Shown here in pieces: positions 20,663-28,558 of a stretch of 64,000 bases of DNA. A program made the position numbers and the translations under genes. The stretch is from Streptococcus oralis (GTDB lineage Bacteria > Bacillota > Bacilli > Lactobacillales > Streptococcaceae). The notes under the pieces are model-generated. The model had not been told where the DNA came from. It saw only the letters and a program-made list of their open reading frames with translations, and did not search any database. Position 1 is the first letter of the stretch. Each line of letters opens with the position of its first letter. Location: the NCBI RefSeq assembly GCF_004127215.1, contig NZ_QEWJ01000006.1, positions 1-64,000 on the forward strand, in the 5' to 3' direction.

Positions 20663-20773
20663 AGAAAGGTGAGTGGGATAAATTTATCTCACTCATTTTT
20701 AATTTATGAGATATGTTAGAAGGAAATATAAAAGAGAGTGATGAAATACAAATGTAATAGGTACATATTGTGG

Positions 20774-20779
20774 TATACT
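20774..20779 (+). promoter_or_regulatory. Extended -10 promoter of the DpnI cassette
   Basis: TGG-TATACT (20771-20779), 62 bp before dpnC, in AT-rich sequence. No convincing -35. Confidence 0.55.
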
Positions 20780-20841
20780 AGTTATAGTAGATTTTAATTG
20801 CTTATATCGAGTGAATTCTCATATTAGTGAGGAATTTTTAA

Positions 20842-21606
20842 ATGGAATTACACTTTAATTTAGAATTAGTAGAAACCTATAAAAGTAATAGCCAAAAGGC
20901 ACGTATCTTAACGGAGGATTGGGTTTATCGTCAGTCTTATTGCCCTAATTGTGGGAACAATCCCTTAAATCATTTTGAAAATAATCGGCCTGTAGCAGAT
21001 TTTTACTGTAATCATTGTAGTGAGGAGTTTGAACTAAAGAGCAAAAAAGGAAATTTTTCATCAACAATCAATGATGGTGCTTATGCAACGATGATGGAGC
21101 GTGTTCAGGCAGATAATAATCCTAATTTCTTTTTTTTAACTTATACAAAAAATTTTGAGGTAAATAATTTTCTGGTTCTTCCAAAGCAATTTGTTACACC
21201 GAAATCAATTATTCAAAGGAAGCCACTTGCTCCAACTGCTAGACGAGCAGGTTGGATTGGTTGTAACATTGATTTATCACAAGTACCTTCTAAAGGAAGA
21301 ATATTTCTTGTGAAAAATGGACAAGTTAGAGATCCAGAAAAAGTTACAAAAGAATTTAAGCAAAGTTTATTTTTAAGGAAGAACTCTCTTTCAGTAAGAG
21401 GTTGGACAATAGAAATTCTAAATTGTATAGATAAGATAGAGGGTTCAGAATTTACCCTTGAAGATATGTATCGTTTTGAAAGTGACCTAAAAAATATCTT
21501 TGTTAAGAACAATCATATCAAAGAAAAGATTAGGCAACAGCTTCAAATATTAAGAGACAAAGAAATAATAGAATTTAAAGGTAGAGGAAAGTATCGGAAA
21601 TTATGA
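20842..21606 (+). CDS. dpnC: Methyl-directed restriction endonuclease DpnI
   Basis: 254 residues, the exact length of DpnI, and the sequence is recognisably DpnI throughout. N-terminal catalytic domain (residues 1-180) with a zinc-finger-like CPNC...CNHC (residues 35-58) and the PD-(D/E)XK core around ADFYCNHCSEEFELKSKKGN. A C-terminal winged helix (about 185-254) also reads the methylated site. It cuts GATC only when adenine is N6-methylated. No methylase accompanies it. More AT-rich than its neighbours, in keeping with a mobile cassette. Confidence 0.97.
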   Translation: MELHFNLELVETYKSNSQKARILTEDWVYRQSYCPNCGNNPLNHFENNRPVADFYCNHCSEEFELKSKKGNFSSTINDGAYATMMERVQADNNPNFFFLTYTKNFEVNNFLVLPKQFVTPKSIIQRKPLAPTARRAGWIGCNIDLSQVPSKGRIFLVKNGQVRDPEKVTKEFKQSLFLRKNSLSVRGWTIEILNCIDKIEGSEFTLEDMYRFESDLKNIFVKNNHIKEKIRQQLQILRDKEIIEFKGRGKYRKL

Positions 21607-21899
21607 AAACGAAACAACTTGTTGCATCAGAAGAGGTGTATGATTTCTTAAAAGTCATCTGGCCTGATTATGAAACAGAGAGTAATTATGAAAACTTATG
21701 TGTAATGGTTTATACTTTATCAGACCCTGATTGTGTGAGGTGGTTATCTGAAAATATGGAGTTTGGTGATGAGAAACAACTTTCTTTATTGAATAAAAAA
21801 TATAGCTGGGAATATGGAGATGAATTACCAGAGTGGTTGGAAAGCCCAAAACATAGATTATTGCTAATAAGTGAGTTATTGGAGAGAAACTTAAGATGA
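21603..21899 (+). CDS. Small DpnI-cassette protein, function unknown
   Basis: 98 residues, acidic, tryptophan-rich (KVIWPDYETESNYENL, WLSENMEFGDE, YSWEYGDELPEWLES). It overlaps the dpnC stop by 4 nt (ATGA) and overlaps the next small gene in the same way, so the three are translationally coupled. The published cassette has a second gene called dpnD. This frame is either part of it or a separate protein. I do not recognise a domain. No enzyme motif is seen. Confidence 0.75.
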   Translation: MKTKQLVASEEVYDFLKVIWPDYETESNYENLCVMVYTLSDPDCVRWLSENMEFGDEKQLSLLNKKYSWEYGDELPEWLESPKHRLLLISELLERNLR

Positions 21900-22063
21900 A
21901 AAAGTATACTATAGAAATTACTGAAACTCTAACCCGTTTAGTGAGTATAGAAGCTGAAGATAAGTATGAAGCTGAACGTATTGTAAGAGAAAAGTATAAG
22001 AGTTGTGAAATTGTTCTTGATGCAGATGATTTTCAGGACTATGAGACTAGTATATATGAGTAG
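21896..22063 (+). CDS. dpnD: DpnD/PcfM-like small protein
   Basis: 55 residues. The sequence KKYTIEITETLTRLVSIEA followed by DKYEAERIVREKY matches the short DpnD/PcfM domain found in small proteins of restriction cassettes and conjugative plasmids. It starts at the ATGA that ends the 98-residue gene. If the two frames were joined by one base they would give about 153 residues, so either dpnD is split or the two are separate coupled genes. Role unknown; not required for cutting by DpnI in vitro. Confidence 0.7.
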   Translation: MKKYTIEITETLTRLVSIEAEDKYEAERIVREKYKSCEIVLDADDFQDYETSIYE

Positions 22064-22083
22064 ATGTTTTTATTTTGTCACAC

Positions 22084-22110
22084 AAAAAAGAGGTTCCCAC
22101 CTCTTTTTTC
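22084..22110. terminator. Bidirectional terminator between the Dpn cassette and pbuX
   Basis: AAAAAGAGGT / ACCTCTTTTT stem with loop TCCC, between convergent genes. Confidence 0.9.
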
Positions 22111-23373
22111 TTATTTCTTTTTCCGATTTAATACGGCATTGAGTACAATGGCTAGTAGGCTGGCTACGACGATTCCGTTTGAGAAGAACATTTGGAAGGC
22201 TGTAGGCATGCTGACAAAGAGATTGCTATTGTTGAGTCCGACACCTGCAGCAATGGAGACAGCTGCGATAAGGAAGTTGTGTTCATTGTTAGCAAAGTCA
22301 ACGCGAGCGAGGATTTGCATTCCTTGAAGGGAAACAAATCCAAACATCACCAGCATGGCACCTCCAAGGACAGGGCTTGGAATGATTTGGGCAAGGGCGC
22401 CAAACTTAGGTAGGAGTCCAAGGAGGACTAGGAAACCAGCTGCGTAGTAGATTGGCAGACGGGTCTTGATACCAGACAATTTGACCAAGCCAACGTTTTG
22501 TGAAAATCCTGTGTAAGGGAAGGTGTTAAAGATTCCTCCGAGAAGTACAGCCAAGCCTTCTGCGCGGTAACCATTGCGAAGGCGCGTGCTGTCGATAGGG
22601 TCGTTGGTAATATCTGACAAGGCTAGGTAAACACCAGTAGACTCAACCATAGACACCGTTGCGATGATACACATCATGACAATAGAGGAGATTTCAAAAG
22701 TCGGTACACCAAAGTAGAGTGGAGTTGGGACATGGACAAGCGGTGCTGCCGCAACAGGCGAGAAGTCCACCAATCCCATGGTAGCAGCGATGGCAGTTCC
22801 GACAACCAAGCCAATCAAAATAGAGATGGACTTGATAAATCCTTTGGTAAAGATGTTAATCAAGAGGATAATCAGAACAGTGATAGTAGCAAGCAAGAGA
22901 CTTTGACCAGTTGGCTCTGGAACGTTATTTCCCATATTTCCAATAGCGACAGGAATCAAGGTCAATCCAATCGTGGTAATGACTGATCCTGTTACGATAG
23001 AAGGGAAAAGATTGGCCACTTTTGAGAAGATGCCTGAAATCAGAACCACATAAATCCCTGAAACGATAAGGGCACCAAACATAGCACCGCTACCGTGGCT
23101 CTGACCAATCATAATCAAAGGAGCGACTGACTGGAAGGCAACTCCGAGAACAACTGGAAGTCCAATCCCAAAGTATTTATTGAGTTGGAGTTGGAGGAAG
23201 GTCGCCACCCCACACATGAAGATATCTGTGGAGATTAGGTAGGTCAACTGTTCAGCTGAATAGCCAAGAGCTGTCGCAATCATAATAGGAACTAGGATAG
23301 AGCCTGAGTACATGGCTAGTAAGTGCTGTAAGCCAAGAACGGCTGCTTGCGAGTGTTTTTCTTGTTTTTGCAT
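22111..23373 (-). CDS. pbuX: Xanthine permease PbuX
   Basis: 420 residues with about 12 to 14 helices, NCS2/UraA family. Motifs: QHLLAMYSGSILVP at the N-terminus, GLTLIPVAIGNMGN, and the signature SVAxSTGVYLALSD-like region (SMVESTGVYLALSD) followed by NTFPYTGFSQNVGLV. Imports xanthine with protons for purine salvage. Its start shares bases with the xpt stop (TAATG), so it is coupled to xpt and under the upstream purine riboswitch. Confidence 0.94.
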   Translation of the reverse strand: MQKQEKHSQAAVLGLQHLLAMYSGSILVPIMIATALGYSAEQLTYLISTDIFMCGVATFLQLQLNKYFGIGLPVVLGVAFQSVAPLIMIGQSHGSGAMFGALIVSGIYVVLISGIFSKVANLFPSIVTGSVITTIGLTLIPVAIGNMGNNVPEPTGQSLLLATITVLIILLINIFTKGFIKSISILIGLVVGTAIAATMGLVDFSPVAAAPLVHVPTPLYFGVPTFEISSIVMMCIIATVSMVESTGVYLALSDITNDPIDSTRLRNGYRAEGLAVLLGGIFNTFPYTGFSQNVGLVKLSGIKTRLPIYYAAGFLVLLGLLPKFGALAQIIPSPVLGGAMLVMFGFVSLQGMQILARVDFANNEHNFLIAAVSIAAGVGLNNSNLFVSMPTAFQMFFSNGIVVASLLAIVLNAVLNRKKK

Positions 23374-23954
23374 TAGAGATCTGCCTCCTTAAATACGACC
23401 TGACCGTTTTCAAAACGTTCCAAACGAGCGAGTGATAGAACTGGATAGCCAGCTTTTTCAAGCAAATCACGACCATCCTGGAAGGATTTTTCGATAACAA
23501 TACCGATGGCTTCGACTTTAGCTCCGGCCTGTTCGATGATTTGGATCAAGCCTTTGGCGGCTTGGCCATTGGCTAGGAAATCATCGATAATCAAGACCTT
23601 ATCATCTGGTGAGAGGAATTTCCCAGCGATGGAAACGGTGCTGGTCACCTGCTTGGTAAAGGAGTAAACCTCAGCAGTTAAGATGCCTTCATTCATGGTG
23701 ATGTTTTTAGCTTTCTTGGCGAAAATCATAGGGACATCTAAGGCTTCAGCTGTAAAAACAGCTGGGGCAATGCCTGAAGCTTCAATGGTCACGACCTTGG
23801 TAATGCCAGCAGAAGCGAATTTTTCCGCAAAAACTTTACCAATCTCCCGCATCAAACGATAGTCAACTTGATGGGTTAAAAAGGAATCTACCTTGAGGAT
23901 GTTGTCACCCAAGATATGCCCATCCTGAAGGATGCGCTCTTCTAATAATTTCAT
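23373..23954 (-). CDS. xpt: Xanthine phosphoribosyltransferase
   Basis: 193 residues. PRPP-binding loop [17 protein letters not shown] and the N-terminal [13 protein letters not shown] are diagnostic of Xpt. Converts xanthine to XMP. First gene of the xpt-pbuX operon. AGGAGG lies just upstream of the ATG. Expected to be shut off by guanine or xanthine binding to the leader. Confidence 0.95.
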   Translation of the reverse strand: MKLLEERILQDGHILGDNILKVDSFLTHQVDYRLMREIGKVFAEKFASAGITKVVTIEASGIAPAVFTAEALDVPMIFAKKAKNITMNEGILTAEVYSFTKQVTSTVSIAGKFLSPDDKVLIIDDFLANGQAAKGLIQIIEQAGAKVEAIGIVIEKSFQDGRDLLEKAGYPVLSLARLERFENGQVVFKEADL

Positions 23955-24021
23955 AAGACCTCCTAAAGTCTAAACTCTTTTGTGTTTTTCTATCGCCTTT
24001 ATCATCTCTAAAAAGGGCTAG

Positions 24022-24056
24022 AAAAAAGGACCTACTTAACAGATAAGCAAGCCCTT
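24022..24056 (-). terminator. Riboswitch-controlled terminator of xpt-pbuX
   Basis: On the minus strand GGGCTTGCTTA / TAAGTAGGTCC (11 pairs with wobbles) followed by a U-run, between the aptamer and xpt. It is the expression platform of the purine riboswitch. Confidence 0.8.
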
Positions 24057-24090
24057 CAAATAGGCATGGCAAAAACATACCTTCAACAGA

Positions 24091-24155
24091 CTTACTCATT
24101 GTTAGGTGTTCCGGCACCTTGTAGAAACGTCGTGCCAATTCACGACATAAACAAG
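24091..24155 (-). ncRNA. Purine (guanine/xanthine) riboswitch aptamer
   Basis: On the minus strand: P1 CTTGTT paired with GAGTAAG; P2 TCGTG/CACGA with loop AATTGG; J2/3 containing the conserved TTTCTAC; P3 AGGTG/CACCT with loop CCGGAA; and the J3/1 segment. The GG of L2 and CC of L3 can form the kissing contact. Position upstream of xpt and the terminator at 24022 support a guanine-type OFF switch. Confidence 0.88.
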
Positions 24156-24265
24156 TAAAATGCTACTATAGTTAAACACGATAGCGTTAATGTCATTATT
24201 TTACACCAAATAGCTTTAGAAATCAAATATTTTGTTAGCGTTTGAGTAGAAAAAGCGAACGAATA

Positions 24266-24298
24266 AAAACCTACAACACGATACGGTATTGCAGGTTT
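24266..24298 (-). terminator. Terminator of the exoA-VOC transcript
   Basis: On the minus strand AAACCTGCAA / TTGTAGGTTT with a T-rich tail, 14 bp after the VOC gene stop. Confidence 0.75.
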
Positions 24299-24311
24299 CT
24301 ATACTTCACTT

Positions 24312-24698
24312 CTATTCGCTAAATCTTAAAAAATAGCCGTCTGGATCCAAAACTGCAAATTCGTGAGGATAGATATAGTGATCTCCAACACGAAATGTTC
24401 TCTTGATCAGCGGACGATGGATAGGATAGTTGGCTTCGATCACTTTTTGATAAAGTTGTGGGACATCCTTTATACCAAAGGATAGGTTGACACCTTTTCC
24501 AAAAGGGTAGGTAAGGTTAGCCAGTTCCTCAGGGGTTCCTTCCTCTAGCATTAGTTGGCACTCTTCAAGAGAAAGAAAGAGGAAGTTTTCTTCTGGACGA
24601 TCGTATTCGATCCTAAAACCGAGTAAATCGCAGTAGAAGGAACGAGACTGTTCGATATTCGATACCATAAACTCGGGAATAACTGCATTGTAGTTCAT
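24312..24698 (-). CDS. VOC-family protein (glyoxalase/bleomycin resistance fold)
   Basis: 128 residues. Vicinal-oxygen-chelate pattern: AVIPEFMVSNIEQSRSFYCDLLGF at the start and the C-terminal EFAVLDPDGYFLRFSE. Bleomycin-binding proteins and glyoxalase-like enzymes share it, and the function here cannot be assigned. It begins 11 bp after exoA and is probably cotranscribed with it. Confidence 0.82.
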   Translation of the reverse strand: MNYNAVIPEFMVSNIEQSRSFYCDLLGFRIEYDRPEENFLFLSLEECQLMLEEGTPEELANLTYPFGKGVNLSFGIKDVPQLYQKVIEANYPIHRPLIKRTFRVGDHYIYPHEFAVLDPDGYFLRFSE

Positions 24699-24709
24699 CG
24701 TGAAAATCC

Positions 24710-25537
24710 TTAAAGTTCAATTTCCAATACAATCGGTGTATGGTCTTGACGCGCACCTGAGTCAATCATGTCAGACTTGGTCACCTTGTCAGCCACGCGG
24801 TTGCTAGTCAGCCAGTAGTCGATTCTCCAGCCTGTATTGTTGATTTTAGAAGTCTTGCTGCGTTGTGCCCACCAAGTGTAGCGTTCTGGAACATCGCCAT
24901 GAATATGGCGGAAGGTATCCGTAAATCCAGTTGCCAAAAGGTTGGTAAATCCAGCACGTTCCTCGTCGGTAAATCCTGGTGAACGGCGGTTGCTGGCAGG
25001 GTTTGCAAGGTCGATTTCCTTGTGGGCTACATTGTAGTCACCCGTTGCAAGGACTGGTTTTTGTTCATCCAGTGATGCCAAGTATTCGGCGTATTTGACA
25101 TCCCAGACTTGGCGTTCTTCCAAGCGTTTCAAACCATCTCCAGCGTTTGGTGTGTATACTTGGGTTACGAAAAATTCATCAAATTCTAGAGTGATGATAC
25201 GGCCTTCCAAGTCCATGGTAGACGGAGCACCGATTTCTGGGAAAGTGACAGTGGGTGTGAGTTCTTTCTTATAGAGGAACATGGTTCCAGCATAGCCTTT
25301 ACGAGCAGGCTCTTGGGAAGAGCGCCACGTGTTTTCGTAGCCTGGGAAGAGTTTTTCTAAAATTTCCAAGTGTTTCTTTGTAGGCCCTTTGGCAGAAAGT
25401 TTGGTTTCTTGGATAGCGATAATATCGGCATTTTCAGCTACCAAGGTTTGTAGGACTTCCTGTGACAGTTTGGCGCGAGCAGAGTCACTCGTTAGGGCAG
25501 CATTGAGGGAATCAATATTCCATGAGATGAGTTTCAT
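24710..25537 (-). CDS. exoA: Exodeoxyribonuclease III-type enzyme ExoA
   Basis: 275 residues from the ATG at 25537 (KLISWNIDSLNAAL), the known length of pneumococcal ExoA. EEP nuclease residues: N in SWNID, E in IQETKLS, D-N in GDYNVAH, and the terminal RIDYWLTS with DHTPIVLEIEL. AP endonuclease and 3'-5' exonuclease of base-excision repair. A frame extension to 25600 reads into the promoter region and lacks support. Confidence 0.95.
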   Translation of the reverse strand: MKLISWNIDSLNAALTSDSARAKLSQEVLQTLVAENADIIAIQETKLSAKGPTKKHLEILEKLFPGYENTWRSSQEPARKGYAGTMFLYKKELTPTVTFPEIGAPSTMDLEGRIITLEFDEFFVTQVYTPNAGDGLKRLEERQVWDVKYAEYLASLDEQKPVLATGDYNVAHKEIDLANPASNRRSPGFTDEERAGFTNLLATGFTDTFRHIHGDVPERYTWWAQRSKTSKINNTGWRIDYWLTSNRVADKVTKSDMIDSGARQDHTPIVLEIEL

Positions 25538-25670
25538 AAAGTTACCTTTTTCATTGAGATTACAGACTATATTATACCAAAAAAAGGCGCATTTCCCCAA
25601 CGTATGGTTTGAAAAATCACCCTCTTTCGTTTATAATGAAGAGTGATTTTATGAAAGGGAGTAAAACTAT

Positions 25671-26126
25671 ATGAAATTCTACTCTTATGACTATGTCCTC
25701 AGCCAAATCGGTCAGCAAAATGGCATCATGATTGGCTTTGGGATCGTCTTATTAGCTGTTACAGGATTTTTTGCTTTTAAAGCCTATCGAGATAAAAAGG
25801 GGACTAAGTTTCGGGAATTGGTCATGATTTTGGCCTTGACCTTGGTGGCCATGCTTTTGGTGACAATCTCAAAATACCAGACCAATCAAGCCTCTAACAA
25901 CCAATTTCAAACCTCCCTTCATTTCATAGAGGTTGTTTCCAAAGACTTGGGAGTGGATAAATCAGAAGTTTATGTCAATACTTCTGCAGCCACTGATGGA
26001 GCGCTTGTCAAGGTAGGTCCAAATTTCTACCGCGCCATGAACGGGAGCCAACCAGACAAGTATCTTTTAGAGAAATTAGAATTGAATCAAACAGACGCTA
26101 TTGAATTGGTGGAGGTAAACAAATGA
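25671..26126 (+). CDS. DUF3290-family membrane protein
   Basis: 151 residues with two N-terminal helices (IMIGFGIVLLAVTGFFAF and LVMILALTLVAMLLVTI) and a soluble C-terminal domain. It resembles the DUF3290 family, typically paired with a DUF421 protein as here (4-nt overlap). Function unknown; possibly a cell-envelope complex. Confidence 0.8.
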   Translation: MKFYSYDYVLSQIGQQNGIMIGFGIVLLAVTGFFAFKAYRDKKGTKFRELVMILALTLVAMLLVTISKYQTNQASNNQFQTSLHFIEVVSKDLGVDKSEVYVNTSAATDGALVKVGPNFYRAMNGSQPDKYLLEKLELNQTDAIELVEVNK

Positions 26127-26758
26127 CACTCAATTATATGGAAATTTTAATCAAACTGGCCCTGGGTCTTTTCTCTCTTGTTTTTGTTATTAATGTGACA
26201 GGAAAGGGGAATCTAGCACCTAACTCTGCTATAGACCAAATTCAGAACTATGTTCTTGGTGGTATCATCGGTGGGGTGATTTACAATAGTTCAATCAGTA
26301 TTCTGCAGTACGCAGTGATTTTGATGATGTGGACGATTTTGGTCTTGACCCTCAAGTGGCTCAATAACAATGTTCGTTTTGTCAAACGCTTGATTGATGG
26401 AAAACCAACTCTCCTTATCAAAAATGGGCAGATTGACCCAGAAGCCTGTCGTTCAGTTGGTTTGTCTGCAGCAGAAGTTGCTCTCAAACTTCGTAGCCAA
26501 GGGATTTTCCAGATGAAACAGGTCAAATGCGCTGTGCAGGAGCAAAATGGCCAACTCATCGTGGTCCAAATAGGAGATGAAAATCCTAAGTATCCAGTTG
26601 TGACTGACGGTGTGATCCAAGTCGATGTCTTGGAGTCGATTGGTCGTAGCGAAGAGTGGTTGCTTGATAATCTCAGCAAACAAGGACATGACAATGTAGC
26701 CAATATCTTTATCGCTGAGTATGACAAGGGTGTCGTCTCAGTCGTAACCTATGAATAA
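26123..26758 (+). CDS. DUF421 (YetF-like) membrane protein
   Basis: 211 residues. Three N-terminal helices, then the DUF421 soluble domain with the conserved GKPTLLIKNGQID and GLSAAEVALKLRSQGIF segments. Starts on the overlapping ATGA of the DUF3290 gene. The pair probably forms a membrane complex of unknown role. A GGTTT/AAACC hairpin follows. Confidence 0.85.
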   Translation: MTLNYMEILIKLALGLFSLVFVINVTGKGNLAPNSAIDQIQNYVLGGIIGGVIYNSSISILQYAVILMMWTILVLTLKWLNNNVRFVKRLIDGKPTLLIKNGQIDPEACRSVGLSAAEVALKLRSQGIFQMKQVKCAVQEQNGQLIVVQIGDENPKYPVVTDGVIQVDVLESIGRSEEWLLDNLSKQGHDNVANIFIAEYDKGVVSVVTYE

Positions 26759-26762
26759 GAAA

Positions 26763-26788
26763 AACCTGGGGTCTTGGCCTCAGGTTTC
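26763..26788 (+). terminator. Weak hairpin after DUF421
   Basis: AACCTGGGG / CCTCAGGTT stem with only a short T-rich tail (TTTCAATTTG). It may reduce rather than stop read-through to the ABC genes. Confidence 0.5.
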
Positions 26789-26812
26789 AATTTGCAATCA
26801 GAAAGGGATTTT

Positions 26813-28558
26813 ATGTCCATTATTCAAAAACTTTGGTGGTTTTTCAAGTTAGAAAAACACCGTTATTTAGTCGGGATTGTGGCCCTGATCTTGGTTTCCG
26901 TCCTCAATCTTATTCCCCCTATGGTTATGGGGCGGGTCATCGATGCCATCACATCGGGGAAATTAACCCAGCAGGACCTCCTTTTTGACCTATTTTACTT
27001 GCTTCTTGCGGCCTTTGGGATGTACTATCTGCGCTATGTTTGGCGTATGTATATCCTTGGAACTTCCTACCGTTTGGGGCAGATTATGCGATCTCGCTTG
27101 TTTGAGCATTTTACAAAAATGTCTCCAGCCTTTTATCAGACCTATCGGACGGGGGACCTGATGGCGCATGCAACCAACGATATCAATGCCTTGACTCGTC
27201 TGGCAGGGGGAGGGGTTATGTCAGCGGTTGATGCCTCAATCACAGCTTTAGTGACCTTGCTGACCATGCTCTTTAGCATTTCTTGGCAAATGACTCTGGT
27301 TGCCATTTTACCCCTGCCTTTCATGGCTTATGCGACCAGTCGTCTAGGGAGAAAGACCCACAAGGCCTTTGGCGAATCCCAAGCTGCCTTTTCCGAACTT
27401 AATAACAAGGTACAGGAGTCTGTATCAGGTATTAAAGTGACCAAGTCTTTCGGTTACCAGGCGGACGAGTTGAAGTCCTTTCAGGCAGTCAATGAATTGA
27501 CCTTCCAGAAGAACCTGCAAACCATGAAATACGATAGTCTCTTTGACCCTATGGTTCTCTTATTTGTTGGTTCATCCTATGTGTTAACCCTCTTGGTCGG
27601 CTCCTTGATGGTTCAGGAGGGACAGATTACAGTTGGTAATCTAGTTACCTTTATCAGCTATTTGGATATGCTAGTTTGGCCTCTTATGGCCATCGGCTTC
27701 CTCTTTAATATTACCCAGCGAGGGAAGGTTTCCTATCAGCGGATTGAGGAACTTTTGTCTCAGGAATCACCTGTACAAGACCCTGAGTTTCCTTTAGATG
27801 GTATTGAAAATGGACGCTTAGAGTACGATATTGACAGCTTTGCTTTTGAAAATGAGGAAACACTGACAAATGTTCACTTTAGTTTGGAAAAAGGGCAAAC
27901 TCTGGGTTTGGTTGGTCAGACAGGATCTGGGAAAACGTCCTTGATCAAACTCCTCTTGCGTGAATACGATGTGGATAAGGGAGCTATTTACCTAAATGGT
28001 CATGATATTCGAGACTATCGTTTGACAGATCTTCGTAGTCTTATGGGCTATGTCCCTCAGGACCAGTTCCTCTTTGCGACCTCTATCTTAGACAATATCC
28101 GCTTTGGAAATCCTAACTTGCCCCTTTCAGCGGTCGAGGAAGCGACTAAGCTAGCCCAAGTTTACCAAGACATTGTAGCCATGCCTCAGGGCTTTGATAC
28201 GTTGATTGGTGAAAAGGGAGTCAGTCTTTCTGGTGGGCAAAAGCAACGTCTGGCCATGAGTCGGGCGATGATTTTAGACCCTGATATCTTGATTTTGGAT
28301 GATTCCTTGTCAGCCGTGGATGCCAAGACAGAGTATGCGATTATTGACAATCTCAAGGAGACGCGCAAGGACAAGACAACCATTATCACGGCTCATCGCC
28401 TGAGTGCAGTTGTCCATGCAGATTTGATTTTAGTCCTGCAAAATGGTCAAATCATCGAACGAGGTACACACGATGACTTATTAGCTTTGGATGGCTGGTA
28501 TGCCCAGACCTACCAGTCTCAACAGTTGGAAATGAAAGGAGAAGAAGATGCAGAATAA
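26813..28558 (+). CDS. Heterodimeric ABC exporter, subunit 1 (degenerate ATP site)
   Basis: 581 residues from ATG 26813 behind AAAGGGA. Six-helix transmembrane domain (residues 15-310), then ATPase: Walker A GQTGSGKTS, canonical signature LSGGQKQR, Walker B ILILDDSLSAVD. The residue after Walker B is Asp instead of the catalytic Glu. This is typical for one half of heterodimeric multidrug exporters (BmrC/LmrC type). Overlaps subunit 2 by 11 nt. The substrate could be drugs, lipids or peptides. Confidence 0.92.
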   Translation: MSIIQKLWWFFKLEKHRYLVGIVALILVSVLNLIPPMVMGRVIDAITSGKLTQQDLLFDLFYLLLAAFGMYYLRYVWRMYILGTSYRLGQIMRSRLFEHFTKMSPAFYQTYRTGDLMAHATNDINALTRLAGGGVMSAVDASITALVTLLTMLFSISWQMTLVAILPLPFMAYATSRLGRKTHKAFGESQAAFSELNNKVQESVSGIKVTKSFGYQADELKSFQAVNELTFQKNLQTMKYDSLFDPMVLLFVGSSYVLTLLVGSLMVQEGQITVGNLVTFISYLDMLVWPLMAIGFLFNITQRGKVSYQRIEELLSQESPVQDPEFPLDGIENGRLEYDIDSFAFENEETLTNVHFSLEKGQTLGLVGQTGSGKTSLIKLLLREYDVDKGAIYLNGHDIRDYRLTDLRSLMGYVPQDQFLFATSILDNIRFGNPNLPLSAVEEATKLAQVYQDIVAMPQGFDTLIGEKGVSLSGGQKQRLAMSRAMILDPDILILDDSLSAVDAKTEYAIIDNLKETRKDKTTIITAHRLSAVVHADLILVLQNGQIIERGTHDDLLALDGWYAQTYQSQQLEMKGEEDAE

